From contig NZ_JAKZFS010000004.1 in NCBI RefSeq assembly GCF_022808915.1, positions 186,001 to 250,000 on the forward strand: a stretch of 64,000 nt of DNA, in the 5' to 3' direction. This stretch comes from Fundidesulfovibrio terrae (lineage in GTDB: Bacteria > Desulfobacterota > Desulfovibrionia > Desulfovibrionales > Desulfovibrionaceae). The notes beneath the pieces were generated by a model. That model was not told the origin of the DNA, made no database searches, and was given only the letters and a program-made list of their open reading frames with translations. How positions within the stretch are numbered: position 1 is the stretch's first letter; every line of letters begins with the position of its first letter. Position numbers and translations under genes: made by a program. Positions 51,112-59,510 of this stretch are shown here, piece after piece.

Positions 51112-51954
51112 TTGGCGCTTCTTTTGGTTCTTTCGTTCTTCCTGGTGCTCCTCCTGCCCGGAGAAGCCCTGGCCTGGGGTCCCGGCGTCCATACCGCCGC
51201 GGCCCGCTTCGTGCTGGCCAACCTCGATCTGGTGCCGTCAGCGGTGGCCGCCCTTATCGCCCAGTTTCCCAACACCTACCTCTACGGCTGCCTGAGCGCC
51301 GACTTCTTCGTGGGCAAGGGCACCCGCCTGCGCCCCGGGCACAGCCACAACTGGGAGTCCGCCTTCCGGCTGGCCGCCGCCGCAGACACCCCCCAGCTCA
51401 AGGTCCACGCCCTGGGATACATGTCCCATCTGGGGGCCGACGTGGTGGCCCACAACTATTACGTGCCCGGCGTCATGGAACGCACCGCCCTGCCGCGCAA
51501 CATCGCCCACATGTACGTGGAGATGCAGGCCGACTCGCGCCTCACCGGCGGCCACGGCCTCAAGGAGCGCCTGTCGCGCCTCTCGCAACGCATCCTGGAC
51601 CGCAGCCTCGTCTCCGCGCTGGACAAGAACCCCTTCACCTACCTGTGCCGCAAGCGCGTGTTCCGTGGCAGCGTGCACCTGTGCCGTCTCCCGGGCTGGA
51701 ACCGCTCCCTGCGCTTCGCCCAGAAGATGATGCCCCTGCCCGACGGCAGCCAGGCCCTGGACGACATGTTCGACCTTTCGCTGCGCGCCGTGCTCGACGT
51801 GCTTCGCTCGCCCGAATACAGCGTGCTCACGAAATTCGACCCCATCGGCAGCGTGAACCTGAAACACGTCAAGCGGCGTTGCACGCCCGACCTGGACGAA
51901 CGGCTGGCCAGCCTGCCGGCGCTGCCGGTGATGCCGGTCAAGGACGTGGCGTAA
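51112..51954 (+). CDS. Secreted zinc-dependent phospholipase C-like protein
   Basis: A 280-residue protein of the zinc-dependent PLC family. With a TTG start at 51112 (GGAGG seven bases upstream) the N-terminus is a clean signal peptide, LALLLVLSFFLVLLLPGEALA, cleaved so that the mature protein starts AWGPGVHT, the WG...H zinc-ligating N-terminus of the family. Further His ligands are probably in GHSHNWESAF and ALGYMSHLGADVVAHNYYVP. Earlier in-frame starts give no signal peptide. The C-terminal half (about 150-280) is basic. It sits 83 bp after the acyl-CoA synthetase and is followed by a 3'-end repeat and terminator. Phospholipid hydrolysis is presumed, not shown. Confidence 0.83.
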   Translation: MALLLVLSFFLVLLLPGEALAWGPGVHTAAARFVLANLDLVPSAVAALIAQFPNTYLYGCLSADFFVGKGTRLRPGHSHNWESAFRLAAAADTPQLKVHALGYMSHLGADVVAHNYYVPGVMERTALPRNIAHMYVEMQADSRLTGGHGLKERLSRLSQRILDRSLVSALDKNPFTYLCRKRVFRGSVHLCRLPGWNRSLRFAQKMMPLPDGSQALDDMFDLSLRAVLDVLRSPEYSVLTKFDPIGSVNLKHVKRRCTPDLDERLASLPALPVMPVKDVA

Positions 51955-52030
51955 GAGGAAGAGAAGAAGCCTCCGGCGGCCAAAGGGCTACGCCCTCTGG
52001 ATACCCTTTTCGCTTCGCGTCGACCGATGC
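51955..52030 (+). repeat. Type I 3'-end repeat after the phospholipase gene
   Basis: After the TAA: GAGGAAGAGAAGAAGCC, TCCGGCGG, the stem CCAAAGGG-CTACG-CCCTCTGG (51980-52000, one mismatch), GGATACCC, then CTTCGCGTCGACCGATGC. It parallels the copy after the IMP cyclohydrolase gene, including the terminator that follows. Confidence 0.68.
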
Positions 52031-52051
52031 GGAGTTTGCTGAACGCAAATT

Positions 52052-52094
52052 AAGGCAGGAAGCGCGCAAAGCCGCGCTTCCTGCCTTAATTAAT
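52052..52094 (+). terminator. Rho-independent terminator (repeat-associated)
   Basis: Stem GGCAGGAAGCGC (52054-52065) with 52074-52085, then TTAATTAATT. Except for one loop base it equals the hairpin at 14907-14948. Confidence 0.78.
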
Positions 52095-52122
52095 TAACTT
52101 ACGCGCGAACCCCGTTGAGGGT

Positions 52123-52199
52123 CCAGGGGGATCATATCCCCCTGGTGGGGGGAAGTCGCAGCGCCCTGCCGGGGTCTGGGGCAAAGCCCCGGTCTTCTC
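52123..52199 (-). repeat. Type II 3'-end repeat after the transglutaminase gene
   Basis: On the minus strand after the stop: CCGGGGCTTTGCCCC-like hairpin, then CCCGGCAGGGCG, then CCAGGGGG-ATATGAT-CCCCCTGG (52145-52123) and GACCC. This is the same order as 1637-1699 on the plus strand. Confidence 0.6.
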
Positions 52200-53219
52200 C
52201 TAGTCGGCCTTGTAGCCCACGCTGAAGCTGAACGCCTTGGGGTCGAAGTAGTTCAGGGTTTCGCCGTCCACTTGGCCGAAGGGGTACATGAAGTAGTTCA
52301 CCGGGCCGCCTTTCTGGGCGGGGTTGAACACCACGCCGCGCGAGCCGATGTTCAGGGTGATGCGCGTCAGGTCGTCGCCGCCCCAGAAGAACTCCCGGTA
52401 GCGTTCGGCTTCGGGGCTTTTGGCCTCCAGGTTCTTCACCAGCATCATCTTGCGCACGTCGGCGGGATCGGCGGGCACCCAGCCGGTGCCCGGCAGGTAG
52501 AACTCGGCCCAGCAGTGGTAGTCGCCGGTGATGTCGCCGGTCTTGGGGTCGGCCATGCGCAGCCCGAACACCTCGCGCGCGGGCACTCCGGCGGCCCTGG
52601 CCAGAGTGACGAACACGGTGCTGATGTCGGCGCATTTGCCGCCGCCCTTCATTTCGCACAGGGTGCGTCCGGGAATGCCCAGGCCGCAGCCCTGTACGGC
52701 GGGATCGCGGAAGGTGTTGTCCACGGTCCAGTCGTAGACGGCCCGCGCCTTGGAGAGGACGGTGCGCTTGCCCTTGACGATCTTGGCCGCCTGGTCGGCG
52801 TAGGCCTCGGAAGGCGTCCAGTCGTCGCTGGCGAGGTACTGGGCCTTGATGTCGGCGGGGATGGGCTCCTTGGAGTCCTTGAGGGGCGCGAGCTTGCGGA
52901 AATGGCTGTCCACATGGAAGCTCAGGGTGAGGGCGGGCTTGTCCTTCGCGTCGACGCGGCTCCAGGCGGCGTACAGGTAGTTGGCCCCGCTCTTGGGGTC
53001 GCGCAGCACCTGCACGGAGTCGTAGTTGCCCTTGAACGAGACGCCCGCGATGTCCTGGGTGTCGTTGGAGAACGGGTAGGGCAGCCAGACGTCGGCCTGT
53101 CTCGAGCCGGGCAGGACGCTCGGCGTCACGGTCATGGTGATGGTGCCGGACGCGGCCTGGGCGGCCTGGGCGGTGAACGCCAGGACCAGCAGGACGGGCA
53201 GGATGAACTTGTAGCGCAT
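52200..53219 (-). CDS. Secreted transglutaminase-like protein
   Basis: A 339-residue periplasmic protein with signal peptide (MRYKFILPVLLVLAFTAQAAQA, cleavage near 22). The transglutaminase-like core (about 180-270) has the Cys nucleophile in GGKCADISTVFVTLARAAGV, His in DYHCWAEFYLPGTGW and Asp in VPADPADVRK, the Cys-His-Asp triad. The N-terminal domain (25-150) is beta-rich and unassigned. Likely a peptidase or crosslinking enzyme rather than a true transglutaminase. It is monocistronic on the minus strand, between the phospholipase 3' region and pstA. Confidence 0.88.
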   Translation of the reverse strand: MRYKFILPVLLVLAFTAQAAQAASGTITMTVTPSVLPGSRQADVWLPYPFSNDTQDIAGVSFKGNYDSVQVLRDPKSGANYLYAAWSRVDAKDKPALTLSFHVDSHFRKLAPLKDSKEPIPADIKAQYLASDDWTPSEAYADQAAKIVKGKRTVLSKARAVYDWTVDNTFRDPAVQGCGLGIPGRTLCEMKGGGKCADISTVFVTLARAAGVPAREVFGLRMADPKTGDITGDYHCWAEFYLPGTGWVPADPADVRKMMLVKNLEAKSPEAERYREFFWGGDDLTRITLNIGSRGVVFNPAQKGGPVNYFMYPFGQVDGETLNYFDPKAFSFSVGYKAD

Positions 53220-53439
53220 GAAAACCCCCTTGAGGAAATGCAGACTTCCATAGGCGGATTTTCAGGCGCCAACCAATCGTTTTTCGAAATCAGGCCCACC
53301 CTGCGGCATCAGGTGGCCTGATCGCGCTTCGTAGTCTCACTCACGAATCCCGCGACAATTCCGCAGGACAGCGGAATTGGACGCTGCGTAGCAGCGCCCG
53401 AAGGGCGAGGGCCAGGATGGCCCGAGTCAAGCAATTACC

Positions 53440-53492
53440 GGGTCCAGGGTGAGGCTTCTCCCCCTGGCCGCCGGAGGCATCTTACTCTTCTC
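53440..53492 (-). repeat. Type I/II hybrid 3'-end repeat after pstA
   Basis: On the minus strand GAGAAGAGTAAGATGCCTCC, GGCGGCCAGGGGG-loop-CCCTGG (53467-53444) and ACCCGG follow the stop. The purine lead starts inside the coding sequence and supplies the last residues (KKR) of PstA. The rest of the gap 53220-53439 shows no gene. Confidence 0.55.
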
Positions 53493-54362
53493 TTATCTCT
53501 TCTTCTGCAGTCTCGCGCGCAGCACGATGGCCACGAGGTTCATCCCCAGCACCAGGGCGATGAGCACCAGGGCGGTGCCGTACTGCATGGGCCGGGTCTT
53601 TTCGATTTCGGTCCCGGCGGTGGCCAGCACGAAGATGTGGTAGGGCAGGGCCATGACGTCGGAGAAGATGGACGTGGGCAGTTTCGGGGCGAAGAACACG
53701 GCGGCGGTGAACATGATGGCCGCCGTTTCGCCTGCCGCGCGCGACAGGCCGAGGATGGCGCCGGTGAGCATGCCGGGCAGGGCGGCCGGGAGCACCACCA
53801 GCCGGATGGTCTGCCACTTGGTGGCCCCGAGGCCGAGGGAGGCTTCGCGGTAGGTGTTGGGCACGGACTTGAGGGCTTCTTCGGCGGTGCCGATGATGAC
53901 CGGCAGGACGAGGATGGTCAGGGTGAGCACGCCCGAGATGACGCTCACGCCCAGGCCGAAGAAGGTCACGAAGAAAGCCAGCCCGAACAGTCCGAAGACC
54001 ACGGAGGGCACGCCCGCCAGGTTGGCGATACCCAGGCGGATGACGCGCACGAGCTTTCCGGGCTTGGCGTATTCGTTGAGATAGATGGCGGCGCACACGC
54101 CCAGGGGGAAGGCCACCATCATGGAGCCCAGCGACAGGATGACGGTGCCGATGATGCAGGGCAGGATGCCGCCGGCGGTCATGGAGTCGCGGGGGGGCTG
54201 GGTGAGGAATTCCCAGGAAATGGCGGGCAGCCCGTTGTAGAAGAGGAACAGGCAGATGACGCCCAGGGCTGCGGCGTTGACCAGGGCCGCGCCCCTGAAC
54301 ACGTTCCACATGACGCTCTGCGCGCCCCGGCGCCGCTTGAGCAGCTTTTCGTCTATGCGCAT
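53493..54362 (-). CDS. pstA: Phosphate ABC transporter permease PstA
   Basis: A 289-residue inner-membrane permease with six helices. Landmarks: WEFLTQPPRDSMTAGGILPC, GVCAAIYLNEYAKPGKLVRV, the coupling loop REASLGLGATKWQTIRLVVL and LSRAAGETAAIMFTAA. These match PstA, which pairs with PstC. It is 12 bp downstream of pstC. The usual next genes pstB and phoU are not present; a 3'-end repeat and a transglutaminase gene follow instead. Confidence 0.95.
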   Translation of the reverse strand: MRIDEKLLKRRRGAQSVMWNVFRGAALVNAAALGVICLFLFYNGLPAISWEFLTQPPRDSMTAGGILPCIIGTVILSLGSMMVAFPLGVCAAIYLNEYAKPGKLVRVIRLGIANLAGVPSVVFGLFGLAFFVTFFGLGVSVISGVLTLTILVLPVIIGTAEEALKSVPNTYREASLGLGATKWQTIRLVVLPAALPGMLTGAILGLSRAAGETAAIMFTAAVFFAPKLPTSIFSDVMALPYHIFVLATAGTEIEKTRPMQYGTALVLIALVLGMNLVAIVLRARLQKKR

Positions 54363-54374
54363 GGCTCGGGGCTC

Positions 54375-55268
54375 CTAAAGCGTGGCCGCGCCGACCTGCT
54401 TGTGCTTCTCGGCTATGTGCTGTGCGATGATGTTGAAGACCAGGGTGAACAGGAACAGGATGATGCCGATGGCGAACAGGGCGTGGTAGTGGTCCGACCG
54501 GAAGGGGGCCTCGGCCATTTCGGCGGCGATGGACGAGGGCATGGGCCGGATGGCCGAAAAGATGGATGTCGGGACGATGGCCGCGCCGCCCGCCACCATG
54601 AGCACCACCATGGTCTCGCCGATGGCCCGGGACATGCCCAGGATGATGGCCGTGGACACGCCCGAGAGCGATGCGGGAACCACCACGCGGCGGATGGTCT
54701 CCCAGTGTGTCGCGCCCAGGGCCAGGGAGGCTTCCTTGAGTTCGCGGGGCACGGCGTAGATGGCGTCCTCGGACACGGAGCAGATGGTGGGCACGGACAT
54801 GAAGGCCAGCATGAGACTGGCGTTGAAGAGGTTGAGTCCCGTGGCCAGGTCGAAGGTGTCCTGGAGGAAGGGGGCCACCACCACCATGCCGAAGAAGCCG
54901 ATGACCACCGAGGGCAGGGCGGCCAGGAGCTCCACCAGCGGCTTGACCGCGCCCCGGGTGCGGGGGCCGGCGATTTCGGCCAGGTAGACGGCGGTCATGA
55001 CGCCCAGCGGGATGGCGATGAGCGAGGAGAGCACCGTCACCGCGATGGAGGCCACGATCAGCGGGAAGATGCCGAACTCGGCCGGATCGGACGTGGGATA
55101 CCAGAGGTTGCCGAAGAGGAAGTCCAGGACGTTCACATGCGTGAACAGCGGAAGGCCTTCCAGGAAAAGATAGATCATGATCAGCGCCAGGGACACGATG
55201 GACACCATGGCGGTGATCATGAAGAAATAGCGGATCAGGTCGTCTTTGAGCTTGCGGCTTACGGCCAC
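54375..55268 (-). CDS. pstC: Phosphate ABC transporter permease PstC
   Basis: A 297-residue permease with six helices. Landmarks: IPLGVMTAVYLAEIAGPRTR, LVELLAALPSVVIGFFGMVV, the coupling loop KEASLALGATHWETIRRVVV and MSRAIGETMVVLMVAGGAA. The start is placed at GTG 55268 (GGAG six to seven bases upstream) because the longer ATG frame to 55313 would run through a strong hairpin that lies in the pstS-pstC gap. It forms the membrane channel with PstA. Confidence 0.93.
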   Translation of the reverse strand: MAVSRKLKDDLIRYFFMITAMVSIVSLALIMIYLFLEGLPLFTHVNVLDFLFGNLWYPTSDPAEFGIFPLIVASIAVTVLSSLIAIPLGVMTAVYLAEIAGPRTRGAVKPLVELLAALPSVVIGFFGMVVVAPFLQDTFDLATGLNLFNASLMLAFMSVPTICSVSEDAIYAVPRELKEASLALGATHWETIRRVVVPASLSGVSTAIILGMSRAIGETMVVLMVAGGAAIVPTSIFSAIRPMPSSIAAEMAEAPFRSDHYHALFAIGIILFLFTLVFNIIAQHIAEKHKQVGAATL

Positions 55269-55283
55269 GGCGTTCTCCAAAGG

Positions 55284-55310
55284 CGGCCCCCCTCTGGGCG
55301 AGAGGGGCCG
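55284..55310 (-). terminator. Intergenic hairpin between pstS and pstC (attenuator)
   Basis: CGGCCCC..TCT pairs with AGAGGGGCCG (two-base bulge). Such stems after pstS commonly protect the pstS message and reduce readthrough, matching the need for more binding protein than permease. Confidence 0.5.
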
Positions 55311-55324
55311 CAAGGCGGTTGGAT

Positions 55325-56137
55325 CTATTTCTTGACGGGGAAGTAGCCGACTTCCTTGATGATCTTCTGTCCGTTGGCGGCGTCCATGATGTAGTCCACG
55401 AATTTCTGGACAGGGGCGTCCAGCTTCTCGGGCACGATGATGAACAGCGGGCGGGCGACGGGGTAGGTCTTGTCGGCCACGGACTTCTCGCCGCCGGTCA
55501 CGCCGTTGACCTGGAGGCCCTTCACGGAGTTGTTCACGTAGGCGATGCCGTCGTAGGCGATGGCGGCCTTGTTCTTGCTGACCACCTGGAGCACCGCGCC
55601 GGAGGAAGCCTGCAGCAGGGCGGCGGGGGTCACTCTCTGGCCTTTCATGATCAGTTCGTTCCAGGCTTCGTAGGTGCCGGAGGAGGAGTCGCGGGAGATG
55701 ATCACGATTTCCTTGTCCTCGCCGCCCACTTCCTTCCAGTTCTTGATCTTGCCGGCGTAGATGCCCTGCAGCTGCTCGGCGGTGAGGTTGGTGACGGGGT
55801 TGGCCGGGTTCACGATGGGCACGATGGCGTCCATGGCGATCTCCATGGGCTTCACCGGATGGCCTTTTTCCTTGGCGGTGGCCAGTTCCTTCTCGGTGAT
55901 CTCACGCGAGGACATGGCCACGTTGGTGGTGCCGTCGATGATGGCCTTGATGCCGTTGCCGGAGCCGCCGCCGGACACGGTGATGTTCACGCCCGCGTTG
56001 GCCTTCATGTAGGCTTCGACGATTTTCTGCATGGCGGGCAGCACGGTGGTGGAGCCGTCGACGCGGATGCTGGTGTCGGCATGGGCCAGGCCGGCCATGA
56101 GCATAAGAGCAAAGAGAAACACATTGATTTTCTTCAT
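55325..56137 (-). CDS. pstS: Phosphate-binding protein PstS
   Basis: A 270-residue periplasmic phosphate-binding protein. The signal peptide MKKINVFLFALMLMAGLAHA is cleaved after residue 20. Phosphate-loop motifs: RVDGSTTVLPAMQKIVEAYM, ITVSGGGSGNGIKAIIDGTT, AMSSREITEKEL and IISRDSSSGTYEAWNELIM (Ser-Gly-Thr ligands). Upstream are a TAATAT -10 box and two CTGTGAC direct repeats 22 bp apart, consistent with PhoB control. First gene of pstSCA. Confidence 0.95.
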   Translation of the reverse strand: MKKINVFLFALMLMAGLAHADTSIRVDGSTTVLPAMQKIVEAYMKANAGVNITVSGGGSGNGIKAIIDGTTNVAMSSREITEKELATAKEKGHPVKPMEIAMDAIVPIVNPANPVTNLTAEQLQGIYAGKIKNWKEVGGEDKEIVIISRDSSSGTYEAWNELIMKGQRVTPAALLQASSGAVLQVVSKNKAAIAYDGIAYVNNSVKGLQVNGVTGGEKSVADKTYPVARPLFIIVPEKLDAPVQKFVDYIMDAANGQKIIKEVGYFPVKK

Positions 56138-56211
56138 CTTGTGTAGCCTCCAGAAAGGATTGTTTGTTGCCGGAGACGCTGGCCCGGCAGCATGCGGACC
56201 CTAGGAGTAAC

Positions 56212-56251
56212 ATATTACAGTTCTGTGACGGCCGCCAAGAGAATCTGTGAC
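56212..56251 (-). promoter_or_regulatory. Candidate Pho box and -10 of the pst operon
   Basis: CTGTGAC occurs at 56223-56229 and 56245-56251, a 22-bp (2 x 11) period fitting PhoB half-site spacing. Downstream on the minus strand is TAATAT (56217-56212), giving a leader of about 70 nt. The half-site differs from E. coli CTGTCAT. The rest of the 327-bp gap 56138-56464 holds no supported gene. Confidence 0.5.
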
Positions 56252-56464
56252 AACCTCACGCCCGGCCGACACCGGGCGATGCCCGGGCGGACGTAACCTT
56301 GAACCGCGCGGTGGCGTCTAGCGCGAGCCGCACCTTATCTCTTGCCATCGGCCGGGAGCGGGATTACTTCTTAAGCGTCACGTACGGTTTCCATGGACGG
56401 GAACCCGCGCCACGGCGCGTAGAGGCAAGGCCGCCTCAAAGGGCTGCAGCCCGGGAGCACGTCC

Positions 56465-56923
56465 ATGGAAGCATCCGGCCAGATCAGGCAGGCTTCCCAA
56501 AATCAGGCGTTCGAGGCCGTAAAGGCTCGCGTCACCACGCGCGCCTTCGGCTTTCGCATCGGCGCGTTCGGGGTGGATTACACCTCGAAGAAGGTCGAGG
56601 TCGATCCCGACGATCAGGCCAGCCGTCGCAAGCAGGGCGGTTCCAAGGCCGACGGGGCCGGGTATTCGCCCGCCGGACTGCGCTCCGGGGCCGGGCGGGC
56701 CTCCTCGCCGGATGCTCCTTCCGCCGACGCCCAGGCGTCCTCCTCCGCTTTCGAAAACTCCGACGCCTATTCCTCCGCGAGCGATTTTGCCTCCGGCCAG
56801 ACGGACGGCGCGGACCATCCCGATCCCGCCTGGCGCAGGGGCCTGGCCGCATACGCCAAGGCCCGGGACCTGCTGCTTTCCGACTCGTCCCGCTCTGGGC
56901 GCGTCAGCCTGGCCGTAGCCTGA
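56465..56923 (+). CDS. Hypothetical low-complexity protein (152 aa)
   Basis: Not recognised. An N-terminal region (1-60, MEASGQIRQASQNQAFEAVK... FGFRIGAFGVDYTSKKVEVD) looks folded. A Ser/Ala/Gly/Asp-rich linker (about 60-115) follows, and the C-terminal helix (WRRGLAAYAKARDLLLSDSS) closes it. No signal peptide. GGGAG before ATG 56465 supports it over the overlapping frames. Preceded by the pst promoter region on the other strand. Ser-rich composition and short length leave some doubt. Confidence 0.55.
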   Translation: MEASGQIRQASQNQAFEAVKARVTTRAFGFRIGAFGVDYTSKKVEVDPDDQASRRKQGGSKADGAGYSPAGLRSGAGRASSPDAPSADAQASSSAFENSDAYSSASDFASGQTDGADHPDPAWRRGLAAYAKARDLLLSDSSRSGRVSLAVA

Positions 56924-57178
56924 GCGAACCTTCTGATCCGGGCTGATCCGGGGCAGGTAGGGAGCAGGCTTTTCGCGGCGTTCGGCGTGGCGGACGAAAC
57001 ATCATTATTTTTCTGTCCACTTCCTCCGGAAAGCCTTTTCCCCTTTTCACCCCGGCCCGAGGCTGCTAGGGTTTATGTAATCGTGGCGGCCCCCTGGCCG
57101 GGCGCCATGGACCGGCCCCCCCGGTTGTGTTGTCACAAGGCCCTCTGCTCACGAGAAGTGAGAAGGAGGAGTTCCGTT

Positions 57179-57286
57179 ATGGACGTCCCGAAAATTCGTC
57201 TGCTCAAGGCGGCGGGTAGCCGCGTGGAAAACGGTCCGGCCTGCGTCGACTCCCCGCGGCGCAAGCGCTGCGGGACCTCCGCATAA
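57179..57286 (+). CDS. Possible 35-aa leader peptide upstream of the sensor kinase
   Basis: ATG 57179 with an excellent GGAGGAG site opens a 35-codon frame (MDVPKIRLLKAAGSRVENGP, Cys and Arg near the end), ending 15 bp before the kinase start. It could be a leader peptide or an mRNA feature. The rest of the 56924-57301 gap shows no other supported gene. Confidence 0.35.
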   Translation: MDVPKIRLLKAAGSRVENGPACVDSPRRKRCGTSA

Positions 57287-57301
57287 ACCGCGCGGCGAAC
57301 C

Positions 57302-59323
57302 ATGTCCGGCGCGTCCCTGCAGGCTTCGGTTCTCGGCCAGCTCCTGCTCGTTCCGAGCTTGGCCAACGCCCTCCCCGATGAGACCTCCCTTTTCGCCTTC
57401 GTCTGCGAGAAACTGAAGGACATCCCCGGCGTGAAGGAAGTCCTGATCGTGCCCGATGGAGCCGGAGACGCATACGGGGCCGAGCCCGAGAGCGAGCTGC
57501 TTGCTTTGCGCGACGGGAAAGTCCAGTGGGGGAGGCTCCTCTTCAGACTGTCCGATCCGGCCGCATTTTCCCCCTACCGGGCGTATCTCGAGAGCCTCTG
57601 CCAGGTGCTGGCCGTGATGCTGGAGGCGCGCGCGCAGCGCTGGCGGATGGAGGCGCGCGAAGCCTGGCTGGAGGAGCGCATCCAGGTGCGCAACCTCCAG
57701 CTCACCGAGCAGGCCGCAGCGCGCAGGCAGACCGAAAAGGCGTTGGGCGAGAGCCGGATGATGTTGGAATACATCCTGGACGCCGTGCCCCAGTCCATTT
57801 TCTGGAAGGACCGCGATAGCGTCTACCTAGGCTGCAACCAGGCGTTCGCCAGCGCGGCTGGCGTGGAGCATCCGGCCGCCATCACGGGCATGACCGACTA
57901 CGATCTCCCCTGGCTCCGGGAGGAGTCCGACGCCTACCGCCGCGACGACAAGGAGGTCATGGAGCACAACCGGCCCAAATTGCACATCGTCGAGCAGCAA
58001 CTGCCCGCCGATGGCGAGCGCCGATGGGTGGAGACCAGCAAGATCCCGCTGGTGGACGAAAAAGGGGAGGTCATGGGCGTGCTCGGCATCTACTCGGACA
58101 TCACCGAGCGCAAGCTGGCCGAGGAAGCCCTGCGGGAGAGCGAGGCCAAGTACCGCAGACTCCACGAGAGCATCATGGACGGGTACGCCCGGGTCACCAT
58201 GGACGGGAGCATCATGGAGAGCAACCCTTCGTTCCAGGTCATGACCGGCTACGGGGCCGAGGAGCTCGGGCATCTGACCTACAAGGACCTGACGCCCGAG
58301 AAATGGCACGCGTTCGAGGGCGATATCCTGAGCAAGCAAGTGCTCGTCCGGGGGTATTCCGAGGTCTACGAGAAGGAGTACCGGCGCCGCGACGGAACGA
58401 TCATCCCGGTGGAGCTCAGGACCTACCTGGTCCGGGGGGCCGATGGGGAACCCGAGGGCATGTGGTCCGTGGTGCGCGACGTCACCGAACGCAAACACAT
58501 GCTGGATGCGATGATCCAGAACGAAAAAATGATGAGCGTGGGCGGCCTGGCCGCGGGCATGGCCCACGAGATCAACAATCCCCTCTCCGGCATCATCCAG
58601 GGGACGCAGGTGGTGATCAACCGTTTGAATGTCGACACCCGGGGCAACCTCGAGGCTGCCCGGGAATGCGGCATCGATCCGGAAAGCCTGCGGAGTTACC
58701 TGCACAAGCGCGAAATCCCGGAAATGGTCGAATCCATCCGGGAATCCGCCGTCCGGGCGGCCCGGATCGTGGCCAACATGCTGGAGTTCAGCCGAAAGAG
58801 CGACTCCGCCAAGATCCCCGTGGACCTGAATGCGCTTCTGGACAAGTCCGTGGAACTCAGCTCCACCGATTACGACCTCAAGAAAAAGTTCGATTTCCGG
58901 CGCATCGTCATCCATCGGGAGTATGACCCGAATCTGCCCCAGGTGCCCTGTTCGGCGTTGCAGATCCAGCAGGTGTTCCTGAACCTGCTGCGCAACGCCG
59001 CCCAGGCCATGGAAGGCCGGAGTCCGGAAGCCCCGCCCCCTGCCATCACCCTGCGCACCAAGCTGGAGGGAGACAAGGTCCGCATCGAGGTGGAGGACAA
59101 CGGCTCGGGGCTGGACGACTGCACCCGCCGCAAGATATTCGAGCCCTTCTTCACCACGAAATCCGTGGGGCGAGGCACCGGGCTCGGCCTGTCCATCTCC
59201 TACTTCATCATCGTCAACAACCACCGCGGCAGCATCGAGGTGGAATCCTGCCCGGGCTTGGGCAGCCGCTTCGTGGTCAAGCTGCCGCTGGGAACCTCCG
59301 CGAGCCCTCGGACCTGCTCCTAG
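57302..59323 (+). CDS. PAS-domain sensor histidine kinase
   Basis: A 673-residue, apparently cytoplasmic kinase (no clear membrane helix). An N-terminal GAF-like region (about 1-115) leads through a coiled coil to two PAS domains: about 155-275 ([20 protein letters not shown] ... [13 protein letters not shown]) and about 285-400 ([20 protein letters not shown] ... VRDVTERK). The HisKA His is in [13 protein letters not shown]; the His-to-N-box spacing is enlarged by about 60 residues. The ATPase domain has [21 protein letters not shown] and [14 protein letters not shown]. No response regulator is adjacent, so it is an orphan kinase. ATG 57302; a possible leader peptide precedes it. Confidence 0.9.
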   Translation: MSGASLQASVLGQLLLVPSLANALPDETSLFAFVCEKLKDIPGVKEVLIVPDGAGDAYGAEPESELLALRDGKVQWGRLLFRLSDPAAFSPYRAYLESLCQVLAVMLEARAQRWRMEAREAWLEERIQVRNLQLTEQAAARRQTEKALGESRMMLEYILDAVPQSIFWKDRDSVYLGCNQAFASAAGVEHPAAITGMTDYDLPWLREESDAYRRDDKEVMEHNRPKLHIVEQQLPADGERRWVETSKIPLVDEKGEVMGVLGIYSDITERKLAEEALRESEAKYRRLHESIMDGYARVTMDGSIMESNPSFQVMTGYGAEELGHLTYKDLTPEKWHAFEGDILSKQVLVRGYSEVYEKEYRRRDGTIIPVELRTYLVRGADGEPEGMWSVVRDVTERKHMLDAMIQNEKMMSVGGLAAGMAHEINNPLSGIIQGTQVVINRLNVDTRGNLEAARECGIDPESLRSYLHKREIPEMVESIRESAVRAARIVANMLEFSRKSDSAKIPVDLNALLDKSVELSSTDYDLKKKFDFRRIVIHREYDPNLPQVPCSALQIQQVFLNLLRNAAQAMEGRSPEAPPPAITLRTKLEGDKVRIEVEDNGSGLDDCTRRKIFEPFFTTKSVGRGTGLGLSISYFIIVNNHRGSIEVESCPGLGSRFVVKLPLGTSASPRTCS

Positions 59324-59510
59324 CGCCGCTTCCGCCGGGGAATCTCCACGAGCCGGAACGGCTTCGGGGCAACGTGCGCCGGATTTTCGTCCCGAGCCGC
59401 TTTCGGGCTTTTCATTTCTATCAGGTTGTCATACCTGCAAGGTCCGGTCTGGCCGGATGCTTCGTTTTCGCCAGTCGTCCGTCACATCTGTATTCGTGAG
59501 GGAATTATAC

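Noticed and set aside
53637-55346. A 569-codon plus-strand frame rich in Gly, His and Asp
   Set aside because: It lies antisense to pstA and pstC; the composition is that of a mirror frame and it has no recognisable domain.
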